Shown here piece by piece: positions 27,905 through 36,754 of a stretch of DNA of 64,000 nt (position 1 is the stretch's first letter; each line of letters opens with the position of its first letter). The position numbers and the translations under genes were made by a program. The notes beneath the pieces are model-generated. The model was given only the letters and a program-made list of their open reading frames with translations. It was not told the origin of the DNA and did no database searches. Origin of the DNA: Kaistella antarctica (GTDB taxonomy: Bacteria; Bacteroidota; Bacteroidia; Flavobacteriales; Weeksellaceae); NCBI RefSeq assembly GCF_900109615.1, contig NZ_FOIX01000001.1, forward strand, positions 868,001 through 932,000. Direction: 5' to 3'.

Positions 27905-29614
27905 ATGAAAAAAATTCTATTTTCTTTATTTGCAACGGCAGCTTTATTTGCCGGCGATGCAATGAAAGCCCAAACTGTTCTATTCGAAGACAGTTTTGAA
28001 ACGTATACAGATTTCGACATTGCTAATGTTGGTAACTGGACACTCATCGATGTTGACCTAAAAACTACTTACGGCTTTAATGGGGTTACATTTCCTAATA
28101 CACAAGTAGCAAAATCTTTTCAAGTTTTTAATTCTACAACTACAACACCACCGCTTGATCCTACAGCAGCCTCAAACTGGACCGCAAAAACAGGATTGAA
28201 AGCGATGGTTTGTTTTGCGGCAGACTCTGCTCCTTGGAATAATGACTGGTTAGTTTCACCGCAAGTGCTGATACCAGCAGGCGGAGGCGCAAAATTAAGT
28301 TTTTGGGGAAAAGGCTGCGACGCGACTTATGGTGCTGAAAAATTTAAAGTGTTAGTGTCTACGACGGGAACTGCAGTGGGAGATTTTACCGCAATTTCAG
28401 GGGTGACAATTACCCCTTCTGACGCTGGTTGGCATGAGTACACTTATAATTTAAATGCTTATGCGGGACAACAAATTCATGTTGCGATCCAATGTACATC
28501 TGAAGACCAGTTTGGTTTTGCAGTTGATGATTTTAAAATTATTAGTACTGTGATTCCTACCGTTGCTCCTGATTGTCCGACTTTAAGTTCACCTGCGAAT
28601 GCAGCAGTAGGAGTTTCTGCTCCTGTTGCAACGTTAACTTGGGCTGCACCTGTAGCCGGTAGTGCGGTAGATTCTTATGATGTTTACTTGGATCAAAATG
28701 CAAATCCAACTACTCTTCTAGGAAATGCAAATGCGTTAACATATAATGCAACAGGATTACTTCCGTCAACTACTTATTATTGGAAAGTTGTGCCTAGAAA
28801 TGATGCTGGTACTGCCACAGGATGTACAGTTTATTCTTTCACAACTAAAGCAGATCCTTTTGCTCCTTACTGTGGACCTTTAACTTATACAAGTGGTGTA
28901 GAGCCTATCACTTCAGTGGATTTTGGAGGAATGCTCAATACTTCACCTGCTGCAACAACTTCTTCTGCACACGAAGTGTTTACAGATAAAATTGCGACGG
29001 TAGAACAAGGTAAACCTTATACTATTAATTTAAAAGGAAATACTGGTGGAACCTATACGAATAGATTCATTGTTTTCATAGACTGGAATCAGGATGGCGA
29101 TTTCTTAGATGCTGGCGAAACTTATTTTGCAACAGGTACAGGAATAACAATTAATACCTCTACAGGAACTGATGCGAAATTTGCGACCGGATCTATTGCA
29201 GTTCCAGCTGGAGCAATGTTAGGAAATACCCGAATGAGAATTAAGAAAAACTTCGGTACAACTGCTTATCCTAATCCTTGTTTCTCTGCTGGTACCCTTG
29301 CTACAGGATCAACTGCAGGATATGGCCAAGCTGAAGACTATACAGTAAATGTTACCGCAGCTCCTTTAGGGACAGCAAATAATGCCAAATCTCAAATGTC
29401 TGTTTATCCAAACCCAGTAAAAGAGGTCTTGAATATTGCAGCAGCAGATAAAAAAGTATCGGAAGTTACTTTCTATTCTGTAGATGGTAAATTGGTGAAA
29501 TCAGTTAAAGAAAATGTTTCAACTGTGAATGTGTCAGCTCTTCCAAAAGGAGTGTACATCGTTAAGGTTAAAACTTCTGATGCTGAAAAATCTTTCAAAG
29601 TAATTAAAGATTAA
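27905..29614 (+). CDS. Secreted multi-domain adhesin (choice-of-anchor J, Fn3-like, GEVED) with T9SS type A signal
   Basis: A 569-residue exported protein. Signal peptide 1-23 ends in AMKAQ. About 25-215 is a cleaved-adhesin/choice-of-anchor J beta-sandwich (NDWLVSPQVLIPAGG and VAIQCTSEDQFGFAVDDF). About 220-315 is Fn3-like (STTYYWKVVPRND). About 320-480 is a GEVED domain (FIDWNQDGDFLDAGETYF; GYGQAEDYTVNV). The last 75 residues are a type A sorting domain (MSVYPNPVKEVLNIAA ... LPKGVYIVKVKTSD). Likely a surface or released binding protein; no protease motif is present. Confidence 0.87.
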   Translation: MKKILFSLFATAALFAGDAMKAQTVLFEDSFETYTDFDIANVGNWTLIDVDLKTTYGFNGVTFPNTQVAKSFQVFNSTTTTPPLDPTAASNWTAKTGLKAMVCFAADSAPWNNDWLVSPQVLIPAGGGAKLSFWGKGCDATYGAEKFKVLVSTTGTAVGDFTAISGVTITPSDAGWHEYTYNLNAYAGQQIHVAIQCTSEDQFGFAVDDFKIISTVIPTVAPDCPTLSSPANAAVGVSAPVATLTWAAPVAGSAVDSYDVYLDQNANPTTLLGNANALTYNATGLLPSTTYYWKVVPRNDAGTATGCTVYSFTTKADPFAPYCGPLTYTSGVEPITSVDFGGMLNTSPAATTSSAHEVFTDKIATVEQGKPYTINLKGNTGGTYTNRFIVFIDWNQDGDFLDAGETYFATGTGITINTSTGTDAKFATGSIAVPAGAMLGNTRMRIKKNFGTTAYPNPCFSAGTLATGSTAGYGQAEDYTVNVTAAPLGTANNAKSQMSVYPNPVKEVLNIAAADKKVSEVTFYSVDGKLVKSVKENVSTVNVSALPKGVYIVKVKTSDAEKSFKVIKD

Positions 29615-29634
29615 TCACTGTATCATATAATAGG

Positions 29635-29664
29635 AAAGGTTGTCGAAAGACAACCTTTTTTTAT
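29635..29664 (+). terminator. Intrinsic terminator after the T9SS adhesin
   Basis: A perfect 10-bp stem AAAGGTTGTC/GACAACCTTT with a GAAA tetraloop and T run, 21 bases after the stop. Confidence 0.93.
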
Positions 29665-29716
29665 TTCAAATAATTGAAATCTTTTACATCTACTATTCCT
29701 TTTAAGAATATTCGTC

Positions 29717-30499
29717 TTAAAGAATATAATTTTTCGGCAACTGATGCAATAATTCTGTATTGATTATTTCCGCACAAATACTGGCCTTTTCCCAATGTCC
29801 ATTATGTCCGCAGTCTAATAAATAAGATTTGATATTGGTTTGATCGGGTACATGATTAAGCACTGTTTCACTTTTTACAGCATTGTCGTGCTTACCCGCA
29901 ATTACTAGAATTTTTCCTTCGAAATTTTTCAGAACTGAAGTTTTATCAGTTCTTTCAATCATTCCCTTCACTGCAGCTATAACGCCCTCATTTTTAGTAG
30001 AAAGGGCAATTTCTTTTGCGTGTTCGATTTTACCTTCCAAAAAATTTTTCTCATTTGGATTAAATAAATTAGGAATTCCAGCATTGACGTAAGTCGGAAA
30101 AGCTTCTTTAATAATGCGTAAACTTTTTTGTCGCTGTTCTTTTTTTTCATCATCATCAGCAAAATAGGAGGAGAAAAATAAAGTAATGCTTTTCAATACT
30201 TCTGGAAACTTTTCAGCAAAAGCCAAAGTGGCATAACCGCCCATCGAATGACCGAGCAGATGAAATTTCTTAATATTTAAAGAATCAGTTACTTTTTTCA
30301 CCTCAGTTGCCATCAGATCCATCGTGTGGATTTCATCATAAATTTTTGATAAACCATGTCCGGGCAAATCAATTTTGATAAGTGTGAAGTTCTTTGACAA
30401 ATGAGGTTCCATTTCCTTCCAAATTGTTCGGTTTTCCATAAACCCATGAAGTAAAACAAGTTGTTCTTCTCCACTGCCGGCTATTTCGTAATTTAACAT
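29717..30499 (-). CDS. Alpha/beta hydrolase
   Basis: A 260-residue cytoplasmic hydrolase. LLHGFMENRTIW carries the oxyanion His-Gly, the nucleophile elbow is LGHSMGGYA (Ser near residue 90), an Asp lies in IAGKHDNAV, and the catalytic His in DCGHNGHWEK. The fold resembles esterases and MenH-like enzymes; the substrate cannot be told. It lies 12 bases downstream of a lipoprotein gene on the same strand and is likely in one unit with it and dtd. Confidence 0.85.
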   Translation of the reverse strand: MLNYEIAGSGEEQLVLLHGFMENRTIWKEMEPHLSKNFTLIKIDLPGHGLSKIYDEIHTMDLMATEVKKVTDSLNIKKFHLLGHSMGGYATLAFAEKFPEVLKSITLFFSSYFADDDEKKEQRQKSLRIIKEAFPTYVNAGIPNLFNPNEKNFLEGKIEHAKEIALSTKNEGVIAAVKGMIERTDKTSVLKNFEGKILVIAGKHDNAVKSETVLNHVPDQTNIKSYLLDCGHNGHWEKASICAEIINTELLHQLPKNYIL

Positions 30500-30511
30500 G
30501 ATAGGTGATTT

Positions 30512-31018
30512 TTAATAGTAGAGATCGATATAGTCAACAAATCCTGAACCATTCACCTTATTCTGAAGTCTCCAGAAATTTCCTTTTCCTTCATTGAAAA
30601 AGGTGGTTGGCTTAGTTCTTTTATAAATTGTTCCGTTTATCTTTTGAGTGATTTCACCCTCAAAATTAAGATGCTTTTCGGTAACTCTTTTTACCGTTCC
30701 TTTTATTTCTAAAATGTTAGTACCTGATTTGGCATTTCCCGCAACATTATATAAATCTCTTCCAAAATTTTTAAAAGTGAGAGTTCCAGTAAATCCAGTA
30801 GTTTCATCGGAACTAAATTTGAGTTGATGTTTGCCACTTAAATCTGTCAAAACATTTTGTTGATTTCTGATCGCGATGCTATCGTTCAATTTCTGCCGTT
30901 CGACATTAATTGATTCGATTTTTTTGTTTTCAGGAGAAACGTCATTTACATTTTTAAGCTCTTTTTTTGAACAGGATAAAAGAGTAAAAGCGGAAGTAAT
31001 AAGGAAAGCTTTTTTCAT
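30512..31018 (-). CDS. Hypothetical lipoprotein
   Basis: A 168-residue lipoprotein of unknown function. I start at ATG 31018 because it begins the lipoprotein signal MKKAFLITSAFTLLSC, with the lipid-bearing Cys16; the longer frame from 31042 would put eight residues before it. The mature part has a charged linker, then a predicted small beta-barrel (HQLKFSSDETTGFTGTLTF onward) suggestive of a lipocalin-like fold, which is inference. It lies between dtd and the hydrolase gene. Confidence 0.7.
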   Translation of the reverse strand: MKKAFLITSAFTLLSCSKKELKNVNDVSPENKKIESINVERQKLNDSIAIRNQQNVLTDLSGKHQLKFSSDETTGFTGTLTFKNFGRDLYNVAGNAKSGTNILEIKGTVKRVTEKHLNFEGEITQKINGTIYKRTKPTTFFNEGKGNFWRLQNKVNGSGFVDYIDLYY

Positions 31019-31087
31019 TTTTAATAATACTATTTTGCTCAAATTTAATTAAAAATAAGAGTTGTTTTGTTGTTAAGAAAAATTAAT

Positions 31088-31537
31088 TTAAAGTTTAGTT
31101 TTAGAATCCATCACAATGGTAACAGGTCCATCGTTAACCAAAGAAACTTTCATATCGGCACCAAAAATACCGCTCTCGATTTTTAAATTAGATTTTGAAA
31201 GTTCAGTTTTGAAATATTCAAATAACGGAATGGCTTTTTCTGGTTTCGCAGCTTTAATGAAAGACGGGCGGTTCCCCTTTCTATAGTCAGCGATTAAAGT
31301 GAATTGACTGATACAAAGAATTTCTCCCGAAGTATCCAACACAGACAAATTTAGCTTGCCTTCTTGATCGCCGAAAATTCTTAGATTCAGTATTTTCTGA
31401 ACGAGCCAATCTGCATCAGCTTGCTCATCTTCTTCGTCAATTCCTATCAATAAAAGTAAACCGTGGGCAATTTCACCTGCGATTTTGCCATCAACTTTCA
31501 CCTTTGCTTCAGATACTCTTTGGATAACTGTTTTCAT
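31088..31537 (-). CDS. dtd: D-aminoacyl-tRNA deacylase
   Basis: Removes D-amino acids mischarged on tRNA. The 149 residues start MKTVIQRVSEAKVKVDGK and hold the active-site motifs SQFTLIADYRKGNRPSF near 80 and NDGPVTIVMDS near 133, the latter a variant of NxGPVT. Length is standard. It lies in a minus-strand run with lipoproteins on either side. Confidence 0.95.
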   Translation of the reverse strand: MKTVIQRVSEAKVKVDGKIAGEIAHGLLLLIGIDEEDEQADADWLVQKILNLRIFGDQEGKLNLSVLDTSGEILCISQFTLIADYRKGNRPSFIKAAKPEKAIPLFEYFKTELSKSNLKIESGIFGADMKVSLVNDGPVTIVMDSKTKL

Positions 31538-31565
31538 TTTTTAAAAAATAGATACGAAATGAGGA

Positions 31566-32015
31566 TTAATAATAGATTGACAGAATCTTGCTGTTAGTAT
31601 CGTAACTAAAAGGATAAGTCTTTGGAGGGACTTGTGCAATTTTCGTTGGTTCACCTGTAATGGTAATCCATTCGGCGCCATCTTTGGGACAAACTATTTT
31701 AATATCATTTTCCACACTTAAAGTTGTATTCGTGTCCGGGCAAAGATGAGGTGCGTTGCGATCAAATGCTTTAAATCCATTCGTTGTTCTGATCACAATT
31801 AAACCGCGTGTGCCAGCTTGTTGCTCGTTCACATAAATCCAGCCGCCAACATTTTGTAAAGCAAAATAAGCAGGAAGGTTGAGGTTGAGAACCACGTTAA
31901 TAGGCGTCGTTGGGAAACAAGATACTGTCTCCTCTCGACTGCTGCAAGAATTAATATTTAAAATGCTAAAAATGAGAATTATGGAGAAAAAGACCTTTGA
32001 AATATATGTTTTCAT
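31566..32015 (-). CDS. Rieske-fold lipoprotein lacking the cluster ligands
   Basis: A 149-residue exported protein with a lipoprotein signal ending in ILNINSCSSR. Residues about 50-149 follow the Rieske fold: a strand-rich start, then RNAPHLCPD and IVCPKDGAEW at the places of the two iron-sulfur loops. A real Rieske needs C-x-H and C-x2-H; here the first loop has A-P-H and the second C-P-K-D, so two of four ligands are missing. A 2Fe-2S cluster is unlikely unless the Cys of LCPD substitutes. Function unknown. Confidence 0.65.
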   Translation of the reverse strand: MKTYISKVFFSIILIFSILNINSCSSREETVSCFPTTPINVVLNLNLPAYFALQNVGGWIYVNEQQAGTRGLIVIRTTNGFKAFDRNAPHLCPDTNTTLSVENDIKIVCPKDGAEWITITGEPTKIAQVPPKTYPFSYDTNSKILSIYY

Positions 32016-32029
32016 TTAAAATTAATTTA

Positions 32030-32037
32030 TATCTTTG
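32030..32037 (+). promoter_or_regulatory. -7 element upstream of greA
   Basis: TATCTTTG, 79 bases before the greA ATG. The transcript would run through the hairpin at 32065-32080 before reaching greA. Confidence 0.5.
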
Positions 32038-32064
32038 TGAAACAAATCAACACAAAAAACATTG

Positions 32065-32090
32065 TCCGACAAATGTCGGATTATTTTTTT
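32065..32090 (+). terminator. Terminator-like hairpin in the greA leader
   Basis: TCCGACA (32065-32071) pairs with TGTCGGA (32074-32080), followed by TTATTTTTTT. It sits between the likely greA promoter and the gene, not after any plus-strand gene, so it may attenuate greA. Confidence 0.65.
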
Positions 32091-32115
32091 ATACTAACGT
32101 TAAATATTAGAAATT

Positions 32116-32589
32116 ATGGCAAGTTATGTCACCAAGGCAGGATTGGATAAAATGAAAGCTGAACTGGAGCTACTGGAAACCATTGAAAGACCAAAAATTA
32201 CCGTTCAGATTGCGGAGGCAAGAGATAAAGGAGATCTTTCTGAAAATGCAGAATACGACGCGGCAAAAGAAGCACAAGGAATGCTGGAGATGAAAATTTC
32301 TAAACTCAAGAATCTTATTGTCGATGGTAAAGTAATTGACGAAACGCAATTAGATACATCGAAGGTTTCGATATTGACGACTGTCCGTCTTAAAAATAAT
32401 GCAACCAAAGGAGAGCAAAAATTTACTTTGGTTCCAGATAACGAAAGTGATTTGAAAGCCGGAAAAATTTCGGTGAATACCCCTATTGCTAAAGGCCTAT
32501 TAGGAAAAGTAGTCGGTAATACGGCCGAAATTGTTTTGCCGAACGGTAACCAACTTTCTTTTGAAATACTGGAAATCTATTTGGAATAA
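32116..32589 (+). CDS. greA: Transcription elongation factor GreA
   Basis: Rescues backtracked RNA polymerase by stimulating transcript cleavage. The 157 residues form an N-terminal coiled coil (about 1-75) and a C-terminal FKBP-like domain. The acidic tip that enters the polymerase channel is in GDLSENAEYDAAKEAQ near 40-55, with both conserved acidic residues. Length is standard. A HIT-family gene follows 139 bases later. Confidence 0.96.
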   Translation: MASYVTKAGLDKMKAELELLETIERPKITVQIAEARDKGDLSENAEYDAAKEAQGMLEMKISKLKNLIVDGKVIDETQLDTSKVSILTTVRLKNNATKGEQKFTLVPDNESDLKAGKISVNTPIAKGLLGKVVGNTAEIVLPNGNQLSFEILEIYLE

Positions 32590-32677
32590 TAATTATTGTA
32601 AGGTCCGAAAAAAAGGGTTTGAAGTGGTGAAATTTAAATTTTACCAATATCTTAACAGCTTTTTTCTTTTCATTTCG

Positions 32678-32685
32678 TAAATTTG
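32678..32685 (+). promoter_or_regulatory. -7 element for the HIT gene
   Basis: TAAATTTG followed by GCACCC. Predicted start site near 32690, inside the hairpin that follows, and 39 bases before the ATG. Confidence 0.55.
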
Positions 32686-32687
32686 CA

Positions 32688-32710
32688 CCCACGCTGTAGC
32701 GCGGGTTTTT
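32688..32710 (+). terminator. GC-rich hairpin with T run overlapping the HIT start site
   Basis: CCCACGCT (32688-32695) pairs with AGCGCGGG (32698-32705) with one A-C mismatch, then TTTTT. It lies about 100 bases after the greA stop, so it is probably the greA terminator; it also coincides with the predicted 5' end of the HIT mRNA. Confidence 0.65.
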
Positions 32711-32728
32711 AATTAAAATAAACGAATC

Positions 32729-33118
32729 ATGGCTTCCATTTTCACGAAAATTGTACAAGGAGAAATACCTTCTTATAAAATCGCAGAAGACGATCATCAT
32801 TTGGCCTTTTTAGATATGATGCCCTTGGTTAAAGGTCATTGTTTGATCATTCCTAAGCAGGAAGTAGATCTTATTTTTGATTTGGAAAATGAAGATTTCA
32901 AAGATCTGTGGGGTTTTGCGCAGAAAGTTGCACAGAAGATGAAAAAGGCATTTCCCGATCTGCGGATCGCAGTTGCCGTGATTGGTTTAGAAGTTCCCCA
33001 CGCGCATATTCATTTAATTCCAATCCATAAAATGGAAGATATGAATTTCAAAAATGAACGGTTAAAGTTTTCTGCCGAGGAGTATCGAGAAATACAAAAG
33101 CACATCATTAATTCTTAA
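32729..33118 (+). CDS. HIT-family nucleotide hydrolase (HinT-like)
   Basis: Purine nucleoside phosphoramidate hydrolase of the HIT family. The 129 residues start SIFTKIVQGEIPSYKIAED and carry the histidine triad HAHIHLIPI near 98-106, preceded by the usual VPHAH context. The typical first Asn-rich and LVIPK-like strand (CLIIPKQEVD) is present. The physiological substrate of HinT is unclear in general. It ends in a strong terminator before clpX. Confidence 0.92.
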   Translation: MASIFTKIVQGEIPSYKIAEDDHHLAFLDMMPLVKGHCLIIPKQEVDLIFDLENEDFKDLWGFAQKVAQKMKKAFPDLRIAVAVIGLEVPHAHIHLIPIHKMEDMNFKNERLKFSAEEYREIQKHIINS

Positions 33119-33125
33119 ACACCAC

Positions 33126-33159
33126 TTTTGTCAAAGTATCTCACTTTGACAAAATTTTT
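33126..33159 (+). terminator. Intrinsic terminator after the HIT gene
   Basis: A perfect 12-bp stem TTTTGTCAAAGT/ACTTTGACAAAA with loop ATCTC and a T run, eight bases after the stop. Confidence 0.93.
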
Positions 33160-33187
33160 AAAACTAATTCTTACTTATACCTATTAT

Positions 33188-34369
33188 ATGAATTCAAACG
33201 AATGTTCTTTTTGCGGAAAAAAACGAAACGAAGTTCAAATGCTAATTTCTGGGAACAATGGTTTCATTTGTGAAGAGTGCATAGAGCAAGCGCACGGAAT
33301 TATTAAAGAAACAAGTTCTAGTACCGCTTCATCATCTACAGAATCAGTGGAGGAGTTAAAAAAACCCAAAGAAATAAAAGAATTCCTGGATCAATATGTC
33401 ATCGGACAAGATCAGGCAAAAAAGCAGTTGGCTGTAGCCGTTTATAATCATTACAAAAGAATACTCCATGCAAAAGATGAAAATCGCGACGTAGAGATTG
33501 AAAAATCGAATGTCATTATGATTGGCGAAACTGGAACGGGGAAAACACTTTTGGCTAAATCGATTGCGAGGGAATTAGATGTTCCGTTCTGTATAGTTGA
33601 TGCAACTATTCTTACAGAAGCTGGTTATGTTGGAGAAGATGTAGAAAGTATTTTATCTCGGCTTTTAATGGTAGCAGATTACAATGTAGAAAAAGCCGAA
33701 AGAGGAATTGTATTCATCGATGAAATTGACAAGATTGCGCGGAAGTCTGACAATCCTAGTATTACGAGAGATGTTTCTGGCGAAGGGGTGCAACAGGGTT
33801 TACTTAAATTACTGGAAGGAAGTATTGTCAATGTACCGCCCCAAGGAGGCAGAAAGCATCCTGATCAAAAATACATTCAGGTGAATACTCAGAATATCCT
33901 TTTTATTGCAGGTGGAGCTTTTGATGGAATAAAAGAGATTATAGAAAGAAGACTCAATAAACAAGCGATTGGGTTCAGTGCCGAGAAATTGAATAAAGTT
34001 GATGAAGAAGAATATATTTTAAGTCAACTTAATGCTATTGATTTACGAAAATTTGGTTTAATACCCGAGCTTTTAGGACGTTTTCCGATAATTACCTATT
34101 TAGATAAATTGTCTAAAGAAACAATGATTCGGATAATGAAGGAGCCAAAAAATTCAATCGTCAATCAATTCGTCGAATTATTTAAGATGGATGGGGTAGA
34201 ACTGAAGTTTACCGCTGATGGCTTAGAAAGTATCGTAGAAGAAACAATGGATAAAGGATTGGGAGCAAGGGGTTTACGCGGTACTACAGAAAAGGTTTTG
34301 GAGGATTATATGTTTAATATCGCTGCTCAGAAAAAAGTGATTATAAACCGTAAAAACACCCATTTTTAA
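33188..34369 (+). CDS. clpX: ATP-dependent Clp protease, ATP-binding subunit ClpX
   Basis: AAA+ unfoldase that feeds substrates to ClpP. From ATG 33188 it has 393 residues ([17 protein letters not shown]); the longer frame begins in the preceding terminator. The N-terminal four-cysteine zinc-binding domain (CSFC ... CEEC) recognises adaptors. Then Walker A GETGTGKT, Walker [13 protein letters not shown], and sensor 2 GLGARGLR. clpP is not in the window. Confidence 0.96.
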   Translation: MNSNECSFCGKKRNEVQMLISGNNGFICEECIEQAHGIIKETSSSTASSSTESVEELKKPKEIKEFLDQYVIGQDQAKKQLAVAVYNHYKRILHAKDENRDVEIEKSNVIMIGETGTGKTLLAKSIARELDVPFCIVDATILTEAGYVGEDVESILSRLLMVADYNVEKAERGIVFIDEIDKIARKSDNPSITRDVSGEGVQQGLLKLLEGSIVNVPPQGGRKHPDQKYIQVNTQNILFIAGGAFDGIKEIIERRLNKQAIGFSAEKLNKVDEEEYILSQLNAIDLRKFGLIPELLGRFPIITYLDKLSKETMIRIMKEPKNSIVNQFVELFKMDGVELKFTADGLESIVEETMDKGLGARGLRGTTEKVLEDYMFNIAAQKKVIINRKNTHF

Positions 34370-34410
34370 CTTTAGGAGAAAATTTTTCATTGGTAGATAC
34401 AAAAAATTAT

Positions 34411-34418
34411 TACCTTTG
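34411..34418 (+). promoter_or_regulatory. -7 element for the 34455 gene
   Basis: TACCTTTG, 36 bases before the ATG at 34455; TTGG 17 bases upstream is a weak -33 match. Confidence 0.45.
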
Positions 34419-34454
34419 TAGCTCAGGACTTTGAAAACACAAACACAACATATA

Positions 34455-36443
34455 ATGAAAAAAAATCTATTTACGGCAGGGTTTTTAGTATTTGCTATGG
34501 GACTCAGTGCTCAGTCCGTCTTGTTTCATGTCGACGCAGGAGGGATTGTATATGTCGGTAAAAACGCACTTGTTTACAACGGCGGCGGACTTCAAATGAA
34601 AGCAAACGCTGTTGTCGAAAACCACGGAAACGTAATGGTTAGCGGAAACGGAACAACAGACGTTTTCAAGACAATCGACGGTAGCAACGCAGACAAACTT
34701 GAGTCAAATGGCGGCGCTAACTTTATCAATAAGTTGAATGATCCGGCTCTATACGCTTCTCATAATTCCGAGCTCTCTACAATCGCACCTGTTTACACAT
34801 ATGGGCAACTATATGTTACTGGAATAACGCAAACTAATATTTCAGGTATTATCGATCAAGAGTTTCGCCAAGTAAATCATGGCGATTACCAACAAATCGG
34901 CCTGCCGTTCTATGGCAAAACTTTAACTACTTTAACTACTGAGTTAGCAAAACCTATTCCCTTTAACACTACAAGGTACTCTCACAACGAGATTTTAGTA
35001 TGGAACAACAGAAATGTAGTTTTTGATAATCTTTCCAGTATCAATTTAAAAATTGGTCAGAATTTTAAACCTTACACCTATTATATTTTAGGAGGTAAAG
35101 ATTTAGATGTTGCAAGTATCACAAGAACGTTGAAAGGAAGGCCAGTTTCTGATGCAGCTGCAACCGAGAAAATTGTAAAGTTAGAAGACGCCGGTTTTAA
35201 TATTCCGTTTGGTACGGGCGGTAATGCTATTAATGGTTACAATGAAAAATACAACAGCTATCTGCAAGATAATTTCAGCGTAACTGCAGGCAATGCGTGG
35301 TTAGGGGATTTTGGCAAGAACTACTACCAATTCGGTAACCCTTATCTAACTAATTTGGATTTGTCGCAAATTGCTATAGCTGAAACTGCTGCAACAGGTG
35401 ACGGTAACAATCTATCTAATATTTACGGTGTGAGGTTAGAAGTTTCTGGTGTACAACATACCACCAACTCAGGTGGAGGTTCTTCTAATTACAGAGCTGT
35501 AACTTTTAGCGCTGGCGTTCCGACAGGGGATTTGGACTATTTAATGGTGCGTCCTCTAGGTGCTTTTGCTATTAAGCTTACCAATAATACTCTAAAGCCA
35601 GACTTTGATTTTTCAACTTTGAGAAGATTTAAATATCATCCTAGAGCTGGGTCTACAAATTATAGCATCACAGCTAAAAGAAATGGCAGTACTTCTACAG
35701 TAAAGCAATTAGGAATTATTGGTTTAGATGCTACTGGTAGTGAAATTGAACGAACATACTATGTTGTTTCAGATAATACAGTTTCTGGAGCGTCAACCAA
35801 TGTGAAGACACAAGTTGGAGTTTTTGGCGGACAGCAATTTGGCACCTACGAAGAAGATGCGATAAATGGCGGATACGATAATAATAATGTTTCCTACTGG
35901 CTTTATATTAATGAAGCAAATGAAAATGATTTTAAAGGTAAAAATATTAAGTTAGTTAATTATAATCCTAATATCGTTGGGTTTAAATTTGAGCTTAGGG
36001 AAGACGCAGTTTTAGTCGAAGATAATACTCATTTACTTTCGCAGGGTGAGGGTTTTTACATCAAAAAGGGATCAGATGCTAATGTTGCTCCTATTATTCA
36101 AAATGGAACTATTTCAACTTTGCCTGGATCAAACACTGGAATTGAATACGACGTGTATTATGGCAAACCTCAAAATACATTAGGTTCTAGTACAACCCTG
36201 AACAAGTCAAGTACCATCGTAGTTTTTAATTCAGAACTAGATAATTATTTCGTCATAATAGATCCAACTTGGAAAACTGCAGACATTCACGTGTTTGATA
36301 TGACTGGCAAACTTGTACATAGCGCCTCCAAAGTTTCATCAAAAGTAAGATATGAGTTGATGTTGCAGAAAATGGCTGCAGGATATGTCGTCCACATCAC
36401 TTCAGATAAAGGAGAGAAAGTAATTACCAAAATTCTTAGATAA
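34455..36443 (+). CDS. Large T9SS-type A secreted protein
   Basis: A 662-residue exported protein with signal peptide MKKNLFTAGFLVFAMGLSAQ, giving the start at ATG 34455 rather than the TTG at 34431. The mature protein is beta-rich and glycine/asparagine-rich, with many short strands and few cysteines. The last 75 residues (VVFNSELDNYFVIIDPTWK ... KMAAGYVVHITSDKGEK ... ILR) match a type A sorting domain of variant sequence. No enzymatic motif is seen. The next small gene follows after 12 bases and may be co-expressed. Confidence 0.75.
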   Translation: MKKNLFTAGFLVFAMGLSAQSVLFHVDAGGIVYVGKNALVYNGGGLQMKANAVVENHGNVMVSGNGTTDVFKTIDGSNADKLESNGGANFINKLNDPALYASHNSELSTIAPVYTYGQLYVTGITQTNISGIIDQEFRQVNHGDYQQIGLPFYGKTLTTLTTELAKPIPFNTTRYSHNEILVWNNRNVVFDNLSSINLKIGQNFKPYTYYILGGKDLDVASITRTLKGRPVSDAAATEKIVKLEDAGFNIPFGTGGNAINGYNEKYNSYLQDNFSVTAGNAWLGDFGKNYYQFGNPYLTNLDLSQIAIAETAATGDGNNLSNIYGVRLEVSGVQHTTNSGGGSSNYRAVTFSAGVPTGDLDYLMVRPLGAFAIKLTNNTLKPDFDFSTLRRFKYHPRAGSTNYSITAKRNGSTSTVKQLGIIGLDATGSEIERTYYVVSDNTVSGASTNVKTQVGVFGGQQFGTYEEDAINGGYDNNNVSYWLYINEANENDFKGKNIKLVNYNPNIVGFKFELREDAVLVEDNTHLLSQGEGFYIKKGSDANVAPIIQNGTISTLPGSNTGIEYDVYYGKPQNTLGSSTTLNKSSTIVVFNSELDNYFVIIDPTWKTADIHVFDMTGKLVHSASKVSSKVRYELMLQKMAAGYVVHITSDKGEKVITKILR

Positions 36444-36455
36444 AAAACACACACG

Positions 36456-36692
36456 ATGAAAATTATATTTAGATTATTTTTAGCAGCTTTTATCTTGGTT
36501 ATGGGAGTGCTAGTTAATGCCCAACCACCTTGTCCTACTTGCCCACCCGGAAGCGGAGGCGGGGGGGGAGGTGGAACAACGCCAGGTGGACCAGCTTCGC
36601 CGATTGATATGTACGTTTATATTTTAGCAATAGCAGCGATTTTATTTATCGTGCTTTATGCAAATAAAATAAAGAAAAAACAAATAGTGTAA
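36456..36692 (+). CDS. Small glycine/proline-rich membrane protein
   Basis: A 78-residue protein with an N-terminal signal (about 1-22, ending VLVNAQ), a low-complexity segment PPCPTCPPG followed by eight glycines, and one C-terminal TM helix about 52-71 with a basic tail (NKIKKKQIV). Similar small proteins with this layout occur in Chryseobacterium as I remember, with no assigned role. The Cys pair could bind a metal or form a disulfide. It is translated in the same unit as the preceding T9SS cargo gene. Confidence 0.75.
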   Translation: MKIIFRLFLAAFILVMGVLVNAQPPCPTCPPGSGGGGGGGTTPGGPASPIDMYVYILAIAAILFIVLYANKIKKKQIV

Positions 36693-36713
36693 TTGCTACA
36701 CTTTAAAAAATTG

Positions 36714-36743
36714 AACCCATTGAAAAATCAGTGGGTTTTTTTT
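36714..36743 (+). terminator. Intrinsic terminator after the small membrane protein
   Basis: AACCCATTG pairs with CAGTGGGTT (one G-T pair), then a run of eight T. Confidence 0.9.
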
Positions 36744-36754
36744 ATATTTACATC

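Noticed and set aside
31566..32015. Functional Rieske ferredoxin
   Set aside because: Two of four cluster ligands are missing, so I call only the fold.
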